DNA from: Christiangramia forsetii KT0803
Lineage (GTDB): Bacteria > Bacteroidota > Bacteroidia > Flavobacteriales > Flavobacteriaceae
Direction: 5' to 3'
Assembly: GCF_000060345.1 (NCBI RefSeq)
Contig: NC_008571.1
Span: 1,240,001 to 1,304,000, forward strand
DNA: 64,000 nucleotides
Under the pieces are notes generated by a model. It ran no database searches. It had not been told where the DNA came from and saw only the letters and a list, made by a program, of their open reading frames with translations. Below are positions 18,140 through 27,288 of the stretch, piece after piece (within the stretch, counting starts at the first letter, position 1; every line of letters starts with the position of its first letter). Made by a program: the position numbers and the translations under genes.

Positions 18140-18580
18140 ATGAATACAATGGATTTTCAAACTGAAATAACACTGATACCGAGATTATTTGTCGCTCTTT
18201 TACTAGGTGTCCTGATAGGACTCGATAGGGAAATTGACGGAAATGCGGCAGGAATTAGAACGTATGCAGCCGTTTGCCTTGGGGCCGCATTAATTACAAT
18301 AATCAATACTCATATTGAAGTAACTGACCAAACCCGCATTGTCGCCAATATTGTTTCCGGTATTGGGTTCCTTGGTGCAGGAATTATTTTTAGGGATAGC
18401 GCGAAAAATTTAATTTCCGGTTTGACTACCGCAGCTACAATTTGGGCCACTGCCGCGGTTGGTATATCAATTGGGTTTGGTATGTACCTCATTGGAAGTG
18501 TTACATCCGCTTTTCTTATTCTATTATTGGTTTCACATCATTTCCCTTTTTTGAAAAAACATAAAACAAACAATACCTAA
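18140..18580 (+). CDS. MgtC/SapB-family membrane protein
   Basis: A 146-residue protein with the family block LGVLIGLDREIDGNAAGIRTYAAVCLGAALIT and a second GIGFLGAGIIF motif, four predicted membrane helices and no long C-terminal domain. MgtC-like proteins modulate Mg homeostasis and membrane ATP synthase in some bacteria; this short type is of unknown role. The stop is followed after one base by the ATPase start, so translation is probably coupled. Confidence 0.85.
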   Translation: MNTMDFQTEITLIPRLFVALLLGVLIGLDREIDGNAAGIRTYAAVCLGAALITIINTHIEVTDQTRIVANIVSGIGFLGAGIIFRDSAKNLISGLTTAATIWATAAVGISIGFGMYLIGSVTSAFLILLLVSHHFPFLKKHKTNNT

Positions 18581-18581
18581 A

Positions 18582-21134
18582 ATGAAAAAATTACAACTTA
18601 AAATTCCGGTACTGCTACCTCAGGTGCCAAATGAAAAAGATACCTGTGTACAAAGACTTATTGAGGAATTAGAAGCCAAAGAAGGTCTTGAAAAAGTGCA
18701 TATAAAAGATGATCAGGAAGATACGGTTCCACAATTGTGCTTTCATTATGATCCGGACATTATCTCTATTGACCGAATTCAATCATTGGCAGAAAGAACC
18801 GGGGCTGAAATTACCGAGAAATATGGACATTTGCTTATAGAGGTTGAGGGGATTAGACATACCCGGCATGCAAGGACTATAGAAAAGAGTCTGCTGAATA
18901 TCAAAGGCGTTTTGGAAGCTTCCGCCAATGCGGGAGGAATGATCCGTTTAGAATATGATAAGCGTGAGACCAGTTTTGATGAAATAAGTGCAAAGTTAGA
19001 AAAAGAAAACATAAAAGTTAATAAAAGCTCCTCTGCTGAGAATAAAGGCTTTGAACCTGCGGAAAAGAATCCTCAAAATTTAAATAAAAAAAAGGCAAAG
19101 GGCAAAGAAGAACAAAAGCATAAAGATAACGAAGTCCAGAATCATATGGAAGGTGAAAGCCACGGGGCCGGGGAAGAACATTCCCACGCCCACGGTGGTG
19201 TTTTTGGAAAAAACACCGAACTTATTTTTGCCATCATTTGCGGTGCCCTTCTCGGAATAGGTTTCGGATTGTCCTACGTGGACTCGATACCGGATTGGGT
19301 CAGCTTGTCCCTCTACATAGGCGCCTACTTTTTTGGAGGTTATTTTACCGCGAAAGAGGCCATACAGACAGTGGCCAAAGGTGGTTTTGAAATCGACTTT
19401 TTAATGTTGGTCGCCGCCATCGGTGCCGCTGCTTTGGGCGCTTGGGCGGAAGGTGCCTTGTTACTGTTCCTGTTCAGCCTCGGGCACGCTCTTGAACATT
19501 ATGCGATGGAGAAAGCCCGAAAATCTATTGCGGCACTGGCAGATTTAGCACCGAAAACGGCCTTGCTAAAAAAAGATGGAAAGACCAAAGAAGTTGGTAT
19601 TGAAAAGTTGAATAAAGGCGATATTATTGTAGTTAAGCCAAACAGTAAAATATCTGCCGATGGCGTTGTGGTCGATGGTAAAAGTAGTGTCAACCAAGCC
19701 CCCATCACAGGGGAAAGCGTACCGGTGGATAAAATTCCTGTGGAAGATACGAGTAAGGATTATTCGGCAGACGATGATATAAAGGACGAAAACCGCGTTT
19801 TTTCCGGGACTATCAATGGCAACAATACGCTTGAAATAAAGGTAATCAAAGAGGCAAAGGACTCTACACTGTCCCGATTGGTAAAATTGGTGAACGAGGC
19901 CCAGACCCAAAAATCGCCCACCCAGTTGCTTACCGATAAATTTGAAAGATATTTTGTGCCTTCCGTACTGGTATTGGTAGTGTTGTTGCTCTTTGCTTTT
20001 CTGGTCATCGATGAACCGTTTAGTGCCAGCTTTTATAGGGCTATGGCCGTATTGGTAGCTGCCAGTCCCTGTGCCCTTGCGATTTCGACCCCGAGTGCGG
20101 TATTGAGCGGTGTTGCACGAGCGGCCCGTGGCGGGGTACTTATCAAAGGGGGTCGTCCTTTGGAAGACTTGGGGGTTATTACCGCGCTCGCCTTTGACAA
20201 GACGGGTACCCTGACCGAAGGAAAGCCAAAACTTACGCAAGTAGTACCACTTGGGGATATTTCAGAAAATGAACTTCTCAAAATTGCAGTAGCTGTGGAA
20301 AGTTTGAGTGATCATCCCCTGGCAAAAGCTGTAGTTCGCGATGGAAAGGAGCGGATGGAAGGCGAGGAAATACCTGATGCAACCGATTTGGAAGCCGTGC
20401 TTGGCAAAGGTATAAAAGCGTCATTGGGCAATGACAAAATCTATGTCGGTAACCTCGACCTGTACGAAGGGCTTGATGAGAGCACCCCTTCCGAAGAGAT
20501 AATAACGAAAGTCCGTGACCTCGAAGGTGGGGGAAATACTACGATGCTTATTCGGAAAAACCAAGAATATATAGGTGTTATTGCCCTAATGGATACCCCT
20601 CGCGAAGCTGCCAAGGAAACCCTCAAAAAATTAAAGGAAATCGGTATCAAACGAATGATTATGCTTACTGGTGACAACCAAAAGGTTGCCGATGCCGTGG
20701 CGAAAGAAATAGGATTGACCGATGCTTGGGGGAGCTTGTTACCAGAGGAAAAAGTGGATGCCATAAAAGAGCTAAAGGAAAAGGAATCCAAGGTGGCAAT
20801 GGTAGGCGACGGGGTAAACGATGCACCCGCAATGGCGAACAGTACCGTGGGCATAGCAATGGGAGCGGCTGGAAGCGATGTGGCCTTGGAAACGGCGGAT
20901 GTTGCCCTAATGGCCGACAAGTTGGAAACCCTGCCTTTTGCTATTGGCTTGAGTAGAAAAGCAAAAGCTATTATCAAGCAGAACCTTTGGGTAAGCCTTG
21001 GGGTTGTGGCACTGCTGATACCGGCCACCATTTTGAGCTGGGCAAACATAGGGATAGCCGTGGCATTTCACGAGGGGTCTACCTTGGTGGTCGTGGCCAA
21101 TGCGCTACGCCTTTTGGCTTATAAAAAAGATTAG
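18582..21134 (+). CDS. P1B-4-type metal-transporting ATPase (Co/Zn/Fe class)
   Basis: An 850-residue pump. Two N-terminal HMA-like folds have lost the CxxC metal motif. They are followed by a His-rich linker (HSHAHGG near residue 200) and the ATPase core: SPC in the transport helix (S495-P496-C497), DKTGT with D539, SDHPLAK, GDGVNDAPAM, and HEGST (H830-T834) in the last helix region. SPC together with HEGS/HEGG marks the P1B-4 class (CoaT/CtpD/PfeT-like), rather than the CPC zinc/cadmium ZntA class that automatic naming would suggest. Co, Zn or Fe(II) export is likely. A Fur gene follows 46 nt downstream. Confidence 0.9.
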   Translation: MKKLQLKIPVLLPQVPNEKDTCVQRLIEELEAKEGLEKVHIKDDQEDTVPQLCFHYDPDIISIDRIQSLAERTGAEITEKYGHLLIEVEGIRHTRHARTIEKSLLNIKGVLEASANAGGMIRLEYDKRETSFDEISAKLEKENIKVNKSSSAENKGFEPAEKNPQNLNKKKAKGKEEQKHKDNEVQNHMEGESHGAGEEHSHAHGGVFGKNTELIFAIICGALLGIGFGLSYVDSIPDWVSLSLYIGAYFFGGYFTAKEAIQTVAKGGFEIDFLMLVAAIGAAALGAWAEGALLLFLFSLGHALEHYAMEKARKSIAALADLAPKTALLKKDGKTKEVGIEKLNKGDIIVVKPNSKISADGVVVDGKSSVNQAPITGESVPVDKIPVEDTSKDYSADDDIKDENRVFSGTINGNNTLEIKVIKEAKDSTLSRLVKLVNEAQTQKSPTQLLTDKFERYFVPSVLVLVVLLLFAFLVIDEPFSASFYRAMAVLVAASPCALAISTPSAVLSGVARAARGGVLIKGGRPLEDLGVITALAFDKTGTLTEGKPKLTQVVPLGDISENELLKIAVAVESLSDHPLAKAVVRDGKERMEGEEIPDATDLEAVLGKGIKASLGNDKIYVGNLDLYEGLDESTPSEEIITKVRDLEGGGNTTMLIRKNQEYIGVIALMDTPREAAKETLKKLKEIGIKRMIMLTGDNQKVADAVAKEIGLTDAWGSLLPEEKVDAIKELKEKESKVAMVGDGVNDAPAMANSTVGIAMGAAGSDVALETADVALMADKLETLPFAIGLSRKAKAIIKQNLWVSLGVVALLIPATILSWANIGIAVAFHEGSTLVVVANALRLLAYKKD

Positions 21135-21180
21135 AAAAATTGGGACTTAGAAGAATCCAGCTTTTTTGAAAGAATATTAA

Positions 21181-21609
21181 ATGACAAAAACGGAAAAAAT
21201 ATTAACAAATCACGGTATTCGACCTACTCAAATGCGGTCGAAGATATACAAATACCTCAAAAGGAAAACTTATGCAGTAAGTTTAAATGAAATGCAAAAA
21301 GTCTTTATCAATAAAAATATCAAAACGGCCAATAAGACCACTTTCTACAGGACGATAAAGCTCTTTGAGAAAAAAAGCATGGTGCACCAAATTGACGATG
21401 GAACTGCTTTTGCAAAATATGCGCTTTCTGATGAAAACACCAATGTTAAACACAGTACAGATTTACATATGCACTTTCATTGTACCGATTGTAAGAAAAC
21501 AATCTGTTTACCAAATAAAATATCGGAAGAGAGTTTGCCAGACCATTATGAGGTGAACGATGTGAACCTGGTATTAAAAGGGATATGTAAAAATTGTAGT
21601 AAAAAATAA
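21181..21609 (+). CDS. Fur-family transcriptional regulator (second)
   Basis: A 142-residue Fur/Zur-type protein with a winged helix (GIRPTQMRSKIYKYL; KTTFYRTIKLFEKKSMVHQI), the DLHMHFHC metal motif and CxxC pairs (HCTDCKK, GICKNCSKK). It is a clear relative of the regulator at 13802. It sits directly behind the P1B-4 pump and just before a strong hairpin, so it likely controls that operon. The metal sensed is undetermined. Confidence 0.85.
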   Translation: MTKTEKILTNHGIRPTQMRSKIYKYLKRKTYAVSLNEMQKVFINKNIKTANKTTFYRTIKLFEKKSMVHQIDDGTAFAKYALSDENTNVKHSTDLHMHFHCTDCKKTICLPNKISEESLPDHYEVNDVNLVLKGICKNCSKK

Positions 21610-21611
21610 TA

Positions 21612-21673
21612 GGTGGAAGTGCCTTAAGCCTGAATCCCAGCCCCCAATGGTCAAGCTTAAGGTTTTTTCCACC
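21612..21673 (+). terminator. Hairpin terminator after the second Fur gene
   Basis: CCTTAAGC (21622-21629) pairs with GCTTAAGG (21655-21662), followed directly by six T. An outer arm GGTGGAA (21612-21618) also matches TTCCACC (21667-21673), so a longer stem-loop enclosing the T-run is possible. This probably separates the ATPase-Fur transcript from the dihydrolipoyl dehydrogenase gene. Confidence 0.65.
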
Positions 21674-21698
21674 GTAACTAACTTAAAAAAATGTGAAT

Positions 21699-23102
21699 AT
21701 GGAAAAATTTGATGTAACTATAATAGGATCTGGCCCGGGCGGGTATGTAGGTGCAATCCGTTGTGCCCAATTAGGTTTAAAAGTGGCTATAGTTGAAAGG
21801 TATAGCACCCTGGGAGGAACCTGTCTTAATGTGGGCTGTATCCCGTCAAAAGCCTGGTTGGAAGCCTCTGAACATAATTACAAGCTCAAGCATCAATTCG
21901 AAAAATTTGGGATCAACGTAAAAGAGGCCAATGTCGATATCCTAAAAATGAACCAAAGGGTTCAGGACGTGGTACAGGAAATTATCAATGGTGTTGACTA
22001 TTTGATGAAAAAGAACAAGGTTGCCGTTTATGAAGGCCACGGCACCATCAAGGATAAAAATACGATTGTAATTAAGGGCGAAGATAAAACGGAAACCATA
22101 GCAACCGATAAAATCATCATTGCCACAGGGTCCAAACCCGCTTCATTGCCCAATATTAAAATCGACAAAAAGCGCATCATCTCTTCTACCGAAGCCCTTG
22201 CCCTACGGGAAATCCCCAAGCATTTAATGGTCGTTGGCGGTGGCGTTATCGGTGTGGAGATAGGTTCCGTATTCGCCCGCCTGGGTTCAAAGGTTTCTAT
22301 AGTAGAATATTTTGATAGCCTCATCGCCACTATGGATGGTGCATTGGGACATCAATTGCACCGTTCCCTAAGAAAACAGGGAATTGAATTCTATTTAAAA
22401 CATAAGGTGACGAATGCAACAGCAACGGACAACAAAGTGGTGTTGAAAGCGGAAAACCTTTCCGATAAAGAAGAAATGAGTTTAGATGGCGATTACTGCC
22501 TTATGGCCATTGGGCGAAAACCGTACACCGCAAATTTAGGACTTGAAAACATAGAAGTGGAAATCAATGAAAAAGGACAGATAATCGTAGATGAGAATCT
22601 CGAAACCAATGTCAAAGGAATATATGCCATTGGGGATGTAATCAGGGGGGCGATGCTTGCCCATAAAGCAAGTGAAGAAGGCGTTTTTGTAGCCGAAACT
22701 ATTGTTGGTCAAAAGCCATATATTAATTATTCGCTCATCCCAAATATCGTGTACACCCAGCCCGAGGTCGCCGGCGTAGGCTTGACGGAAGAAGAATTGA
22801 AAAAGGCCAATAAAAATATAAAAATAGGGTCTTTCCCCTATAAGGCAAACGCACGGGCAAAGATAAGTATGGATACCGATGGTTTTATAAAGGTAATCGC
22901 AGATAAGCAGACCGATGAGATACTGGGCGTGCATATGATAGGCCCTCGCATTGCAGACAGTTATACCGAAGCGGTGGTAGCAATGGAATTTAGGGCATCT
23001 GCTGAAGACATTGCAAGAATGTCACACGGGCATCCCACATTTTCAGAGACCTTTAAAGAGGCGTGTCTGGCCGCTACAGATGATAGGGCATTACATATTT
23101 AA
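21699..23102 (+). CDS. lpdA: Dihydrolipoyl dehydrogenase
   Basis: A 467-residue flavoprotein disulfide reductase. The FAD motif GSGPGGYVGAIRCA, the redox-active GGTCLNVGCIPSK (C42, C47), the NAD motif VVGGGVIGVEIGSV and the C-terminal His-Glu segment HGHPTFSE are all intact. I prefer ATG 21699; an in-frame GTG lies two codons earlier. It oxidises dihydrolipoamide in 2-oxoacid dehydrogenase complexes, but there are no E1/E2 genes here, so a stand-alone copy serving redox or metal stress is inferred. The HMA domain seen in some mercuric reductases is absent. Confidence 0.93.
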   Translation: MEKFDVTIIGSGPGGYVGAIRCAQLGLKVAIVERYSTLGGTCLNVGCIPSKAWLEASEHNYKLKHQFEKFGINVKEANVDILKMNQRVQDVVQEIINGVDYLMKKNKVAVYEGHGTIKDKNTIVIKGEDKTETIATDKIIIATGSKPASLPNIKIDKKRIISSTEALALREIPKHLMVVGGGVIGVEIGSVFARLGSKVSIVEYFDSLIATMDGALGHQLHRSLRKQGIEFYLKHKVTNATATDNKVVLKAENLSDKEEMSLDGDYCLMAIGRKPYTANLGLENIEVEINEKGQIIVDENLETNVKGIYAIGDVIRGAMLAHKASEEGVFVAETIVGQKPYINYSLIPNIVYTQPEVAGVGLTEEELKKANKNIKIGSFPYKANARAKISMDTDGFIKVIADKQTDEILGVHMIGPRIADSYTEAVVAMEFRASAEDIARMSHGHPTFSETFKEACLAATDDRALHI

Positions 23103-23199
23103 AGTTGACCTAACAGTAAGTTCTTAAAAATTAAGACGCTACTGAGCTTTTTGAAATATTAAGGTTTAAATAATTAACTCAAAAAATAGATAAGATCAA

Positions 23200-24549
23200 A
23201 TGGGGCAATCAGTTCGAAATCAATCCACTATTGGGTATATCAGGGAAACGGCAACAAAGTTCCTCGACAGGGAAACAGCTGGGGGGATTTTTTTAATAAT
23301 TGCTACTATAGTTGCCCTTCTTTTAGCTAATTCACAGTGGGCAGGTGCCTATCATCATTTTCTTGGCGATGAATTGCTTTTTGAATTTTCCGAGCATCTT
23401 AGTTTTGGGCTAACAATTGAAGAATGGATCAATGATGGCCTAATGGCAATTTTCTTTTTGGTTGCCGGCCTTGAATTGAAGAGGGAGGTTATGGTGGGGG
23501 AATTATCTTCAATTAAAAAAGCCTCAGCCCCCTTGTTGGCAGCTTTAGGTGGTATGGCAGTTCCGGCCCTCATTTTTATTAGCCTAAATTTAGGCACTGA
23601 AAATATAAAGGGTTGGGGCATCCCTATGGCTACCGATATCGCATATTCACTAGGGATTATTGGCCTACTGGGGAAAAATGTCCCCAGGCAGTTAAAAACA
23701 TTTTTAATAGCCCTCGCTATTGCTGACGATATAGGGGCCATATTGGTGATAGCATTGTTTTATAGCAACGAGTTGAGCTGGATATACCTTGGATCGGGCA
23801 TGGGGGCATTTGGGTTATTATTATTAATGAATTGGACTGGGGTCAAAAATTTGATTTGGTATATTATTATTGGGATCATCTTATGGTATTGCTTCCTTAA
23901 TTCGGGGATCCATCCAACTATTGCGGGGGTACTTTTTGCCATTACCATTCCAATAGTGCCCAAATTAGACAGTAAAATATTAAAAGAAAGGACTGCCACA
24001 AACGTTACTAATCTTGAGAAAACAGAGCTGGAAAAATTAAATCCCCTTCAGGATAAAAAACAACAAATAATTTTAAAAGCCATTAAAACAGATACTGAGA
24101 ATTCAAGGCCTCCTTTGCTCAAACTGGAAAATTCCCTTGTTGATTTCAATGCTTTCTTTATCATTCCAATTTTTGCAGTCGCGAATGCGGGAGTAAAGCT
24201 CGATGTAAATTTAATTGAGGTTGTTTCCGGTTCTTTGGGGCTGGGGATCCTTTTGGGATTAGCAATTGGTAAAGTAACAGGGATTGGTATTTTTACATTG
24301 ATTGGGCAAAAACTTGGAGTTTCCGAATTACATATTACACTAAACTGGAAACATATAATTGGAATTGGTATGATTGCGGGAATTGGCTTTACCATGTCCC
24401 TTTTTATTACCAATCTCGCATTTAATGATCAGGAATTGATTAAAATTTCGAAAATAAGTATTTTGATAGCTTCGTTACTTGCAGCTATTGGCGGTGCGGT
24501 AATTCTCTTATTAACTTCCAATAAAGGAAGGAAAAATATAGTTAAGTGA
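23200..24549 (+). CDS. nhaA: Na+/H+ antiporter NhaA
   Basis: A 449-residue antiporter with the family hallmarks GLELKREVMVGEL, MATDIAYSLG and the transport-site pair in ALAIADDIGAI. A hydrophilic loop of about 50 residues (near 260-310) separates the two halves and makes it longer than the E. coli protein. It exchanges external protons for internal Na+ at the inner membrane, giving pH and salt homeostasis. The CDF transporter starts one base after its stop, so the two are co-translated. Confidence 0.93.
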   Translation: MGQSVRNQSTIGYIRETATKFLDRETAGGIFLIIATIVALLLANSQWAGAYHHFLGDELLFEFSEHLSFGLTIEEWINDGLMAIFFLVAGLELKREVMVGELSSIKKASAPLLAALGGMAVPALIFISLNLGTENIKGWGIPMATDIAYSLGIIGLLGKNVPRQLKTFLIALAIADDIGAILVIALFYSNELSWIYLGSGMGAFGLLLLMNWTGVKNLIWYIIIGIILWYCFLNSGIHPTIAGVLFAITIPIVPKLDSKILKERTATNVTNLEKTELEKLNPLQDKKQQIILKAIKTDTENSRPPLLKLENSLVDFNAFFIIPIFAVANAGVKLDVNLIEVVSGSLGLGILLGLAIGKVTGIGIFTLIGQKLGVSELHITLNWKHIIGIGMIAGIGFTMSLFITNLAFNDQELIKISKISILIASLLAAIGGAVILLLTSNKGRKNIVK

Positions 24550-24550
24550 T

Positions 24551-25351
24551 ATGGGAGAAATGAACAAAAGTACCTTTATAGTAAGTCAAATGGACTGTCC
24601 TTCAGAAGAACAGATGATCCGGATGAAGTTGGAGGCTTATACACAAGTGAAATATTTGGATTTTGATATTCCCAACAGGAAATTGGAAGTATATCATGTG
24701 AATGGAATCGAAGATATACAAACATCAATAGCCGGTTTAAACCTTGGGGATTCCTTCCAAGGGACAGAAGAAGCCGAGCCTCCTGAAATAGAAGACCAAT
24801 CCAAACAGAAAACAATCCTTTGGTGGGTCCTCGGGATAAATTTCGGCTTTTTCATTATCGAAATGACCACGGGGTGGATTTCTTCTTCTATGGGCCTTAT
24901 TGCAGATTCGTTGGATATGCTGGCAGATTCGATAGTATATGCGCTAAGTTTATTTGCAGTAGGTGGTGCCATTTCCAGAAAAAAGAAGGTGGCAAAATTC
25001 AGCGGGTATTTTCAGATGGCCTTGGCAACACTTGGTTTTGCAGAGGTATTAAGAAGGTTTTTTACCAGTAGTGAAACACCAATTTTCCAATTGATGATCA
25101 TTGTTTCCATTTTCGCCCTTCTGGGTAACCTTATTTCGCTTTGGTTGATAAATAAGGCCAAAAGTAAGGAGGCGCATATGCAGGCCAGTGCCATTTTTAC
25201 GTCGAATGATATCATCGTCAACGGTGGGGTGATACTGGCCGGTGTTTTGGTCTATTTTCTGGATAGCAAATGGCCAGATTTGATCATTGGTGGAATCGTG
25301 TTCACTTTTGTAATGCGAGGCGCCATAAGGATATTGAAAATTTCGAAATAA
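24551..25351 (+). CDS. Cation diffusion facilitator-type transporter with N-terminal ferredoxin-like domain
   Basis: A 266-residue protein; the start may be 24551 or the Met at 24560. Residues 1-75 form an HMA-like fold that keeps only one Cys (VSQMDCPSEEQ). Six membrane helices follow from residue about 95, with the CDF metal site LIADSLDMLADSIVYALSLF in helix 2 and TSNDIIVNGGVIL in helix 5. It probably exports Zn, Co or Pb using the proton gradient. lspA lies 42 nt or more downstream, a pairing known from lead and cadmium loci. Confidence 0.85.
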   Translation: MGEMNKSTFIVSQMDCPSEEQMIRMKLEAYTQVKYLDFDIPNRKLEVYHVNGIEDIQTSIAGLNLGDSFQGTEEAEPPEIEDQSKQKTILWWVLGINFGFFIIEMTTGWISSSMGLIADSLDMLADSIVYALSLFAVGGAISRKKKVAKFSGYFQMALATLGFAEVLRRFFTSSETPIFQLMIIVSIFALLGNLISLWLINKAKSKEAHMQASAIFTSNDIIVNGGVILAGVLVYFLDSKWPDLIIGGIVFTFVMRGAIRILKISK

Positions 25352-25393
25352 TTTAAATATGTGATCGACACAATATGTATTGCTAACAACATA

Positions 25394-26080
25394 ATGATTA
25401 TGAATAAAAGAAATGTAGCATTATTGATTTTACTGTTGTTGGCAATAGACCAAGCCATAAAGATTTATGTGAAGACCCATTTTTATTATGGCGAGGAGTA
25501 CTACGTGTTTGGCTTGGATTGGTTTCGCTTGCATTTTTTGGAAAATTCCGGAATGGCCTGGGGCTTTAAATTTGGGGAGGGATATGTGGCCAAATTTATT
25601 TTAATACTATTTCGCTTAGCAGCCATTATTTGGGGGACCTTTTATATCAAAAAGATGATACGTGAAGGATATGCAAAAGTCTTTATAATCTGTGCCGCAT
25701 TTATATACGCAGGTGCATTGGGCAATTTGATTGACGGTGCATTTTACGGACTGTTTTTTGAAAAAAGTGATCCCGCACTTCGCAACATTGCAGAAATATT
25801 CCCCTCAGGCGGTGGTTATGCGGGATTTTTAAATGGCAATGTGGTGGATATGTGGTACTTCCCTATTATTGATACAAGGCTTCCGGAATGGTTGCCATTA
25901 TGGGGAGGCAATGAATTTACTTTTTTCGACCCTGTATTCAATACCGCAGATGTTTGGATTAGCACGGGAGTGATTTTACTCCTGATCTTTCAAAGCCAAC
26001 AAAAAAAAGACCAGAAAATATCGGATAAGAAAAAGTTGAAATATACTGAAAGTAACAGGACAATTATAAAAATCGATTAG
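25394..26080 (+). CDS. lspA: Signal peptidase II (accessory copy)
   Basis: A lipoprotein signal peptidase. The two catalytic Asp motifs are visible: NVVDMWYFP and FNTADVWI. Four membrane helices are expected. I prefer the ATG at 25394 (or 25400) to the GTG at 25361, because the first helix begins shortly after NKRNVALL. The protein has an insertion of about 40 residues between the motifs and a basic tail, longer than the 160-residue housekeeping type but usual for Bacteroidota. Metal islands often carry such a copy next to CDF or P-type pumps. Confidence 0.9.
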   Translation: MIMNKRNVALLILLLLAIDQAIKIYVKTHFYYGEEYYVFGLDWFRLHFLENSGMAWGFKFGEGYVAKFILILFRLAAIIWGTFYIKKMIREGYAKVFIICAAFIYAGALGNLIDGAFYGLFFEKSDPALRNIAEIFPSGGGYAGFLNGNVVDMWYFPIIDTRLPEWLPLWGGNEFTFFDPVFNTADVWISTGVILLLIFQSQQKKDQKISDKKKLKYTESNRTIIKID

Positions 26081-26082
26081 TT

Positions 26083-27081
26083 ATGAACGTTTGGCTCTGG
26101 GTAGTAGTATTGGGATTGGCAGCTTGGGCCGCACATTGGGGTGCTGATCAACTCCTAACACCTTTGAAAATGCTGCGTAAGCAATGGGGGCTTACAGCTT
26201 CTGCAGGAGCAGCTTTCCTAGCTATTGTAACAGCGAGCCCGGAAGTGGCGATAAATATTACAAGTGCTGCCCGGGGAGTATCTGATATCGGATTAGGAAA
26301 TTTGCTTGGTTCCAATATAATTTCCATCCCACTCATGGTAACCATCGCCTATTTCGCTTCCAGAAAACAATTTAAAAACAATAAGGAACATCAAAAACAT
26401 TTAGATACCAACCTGCTGGCCCTGAACAAACGTTCTGTCTCGGTATTGTCCATCCCCTATCTGGCAATCATTGCTTTGGTAGCTATACTAACCCTTCCAA
26501 AAGCCTGGCGTGGGTTACAACCCATTGATGGGTGGATTATGCTGGCGGCCTATGCGGCTTTTTTAATGCGTGCCATTATAAAAGGCAGGAAAAAAGGGGA
26601 AAGTGTGGAGTGGGATAAGAAGAAAGTGTGGTTATCAGTAGCCGGAGCTATGGCAATAGCCGTGGGTGCTTTTTTTATTGTTAAGGCTACGGAAAATATT
26701 GTTTCGGTGTTGAACATTTCCGAAATTGTTGGAGGGCTGTTTATTACCGGAATAATGACGACTGCCCCAGAAATATTTAAAACATGGAGTGTGGTAAAAG
26801 GAGGTGAAGTGACCGCGGGCACCACGAGCGTAATTGCCGATAATGCTGTTACCATGACGATAGCATTTTTTCCTTTGGCATTGGTAACAACACCTATCGA
26901 AGATTTCCAGTTGTTTTGGGTCAACCTGGCTTTTGTAGGACTGATGCCGCTTTTATATTCGGTATTTGTTCATCAAAGCAAGGAGCTTCACGGGTTCAGC
27001 AGATGGCAGATATTCGTTTTCGATGCAGCGTATATTGTATATCTCTTAACTATGGTGTTTTTTGTTCTAAAACTATTTTAA
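26083..27081 (+). CDS. Calcium/sodium antiporter-type (CaCA) membrane protein
   Basis: A 332-residue polytopic protein with two inverted alpha-repeats: GAAFLAIVTASPEVAINI (residues about 42-60) and GLFITGIMTTAPEIFKTWSV (about 218-238), each with the acidic residue after Ser/Ala-Pro typical of CaCA exchangers. The first repeat also carries LGNLLGSNII. It probably exchanges Ca or another divalent cation for Na+ or H+. The ATG follows the lspA stop after 2 nt, and a 61-residue gene follows after 3 nt, so it sits in a tight operon. Confidence 0.85.
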   Translation: MNVWLWVVVLGLAAWAAHWGADQLLTPLKMLRKQWGLTASAGAAFLAIVTASPEVAINITSAARGVSDIGLGNLLGSNIISIPLMVTIAYFASRKQFKNNKEHQKHLDTNLLALNKRSVSVLSIPYLAIIALVAILTLPKAWRGLQPIDGWIMLAAYAAFLMRAIIKGRKKGESVEWDKKKVWLSVAGAMAIAVGAFFIVKATENIVSVLNISEIVGGLFITGIMTTAPEIFKTWSVVKGGEVTAGTTSVIADNAVTMTIAFFPLALVTTPIEDFQLFWVNLAFVGLMPLLYSVFVHQSKELHGFSRWQIFVFDAAYIVYLLTMVFFVLKLF

Positions 27082-27084
27082 AAA

Positions 27085-27270
27085 ATGAAGGAGGACTTAT
27101 TTAAGGATTACCAGGAGAGGCTAAATGTGCTGGATGAAAATATTAGAGCAGTAGCATTAAATTATGCAAGAGATTTCTATTTGAACAAAAATTGTTCAAA
27201 AGAAGAGGCTATTGAGCGTGGTATCGTAAAGGCAGAGATGGAAAAAAGGAATTTAGATAGAAATGGATAA
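27085..27270 (+). CDS. Small helical protein, paralogue A
   Basis: A 61-residue charged helical protein. Its second half (ALNYARDFYLNKNCSKEEAIERGIVKAE) aligns with the 58-residue protein at 28615 through the pattern ALxxA...KNxxKxxAIxxGIxKAE. The two small genes bracket the APC permease. No enzymatic motif is visible; a small regulatory or structural partner is possible. It lies 3 nt after the antiporter stop and 18 nt before the permease start, well inside the operon. Confidence 0.65.
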   Translation: MKEDLFKDYQERLNVLDENIRAVALNYARDFYLNKNCSKEEAIERGIVKAEMEKRNLDRNG

Positions 27271-27288
27271 TATATTACTAATAGTATT

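Noticed and set aside
21699-23102. Mercuric reductase instead of dihydrolipoyl dehydrogenase
   Set aside because: There is no HMA domain and no C-terminal vicinal Cys pair; the protein ends with the normal His-Glu segment of LpdA.
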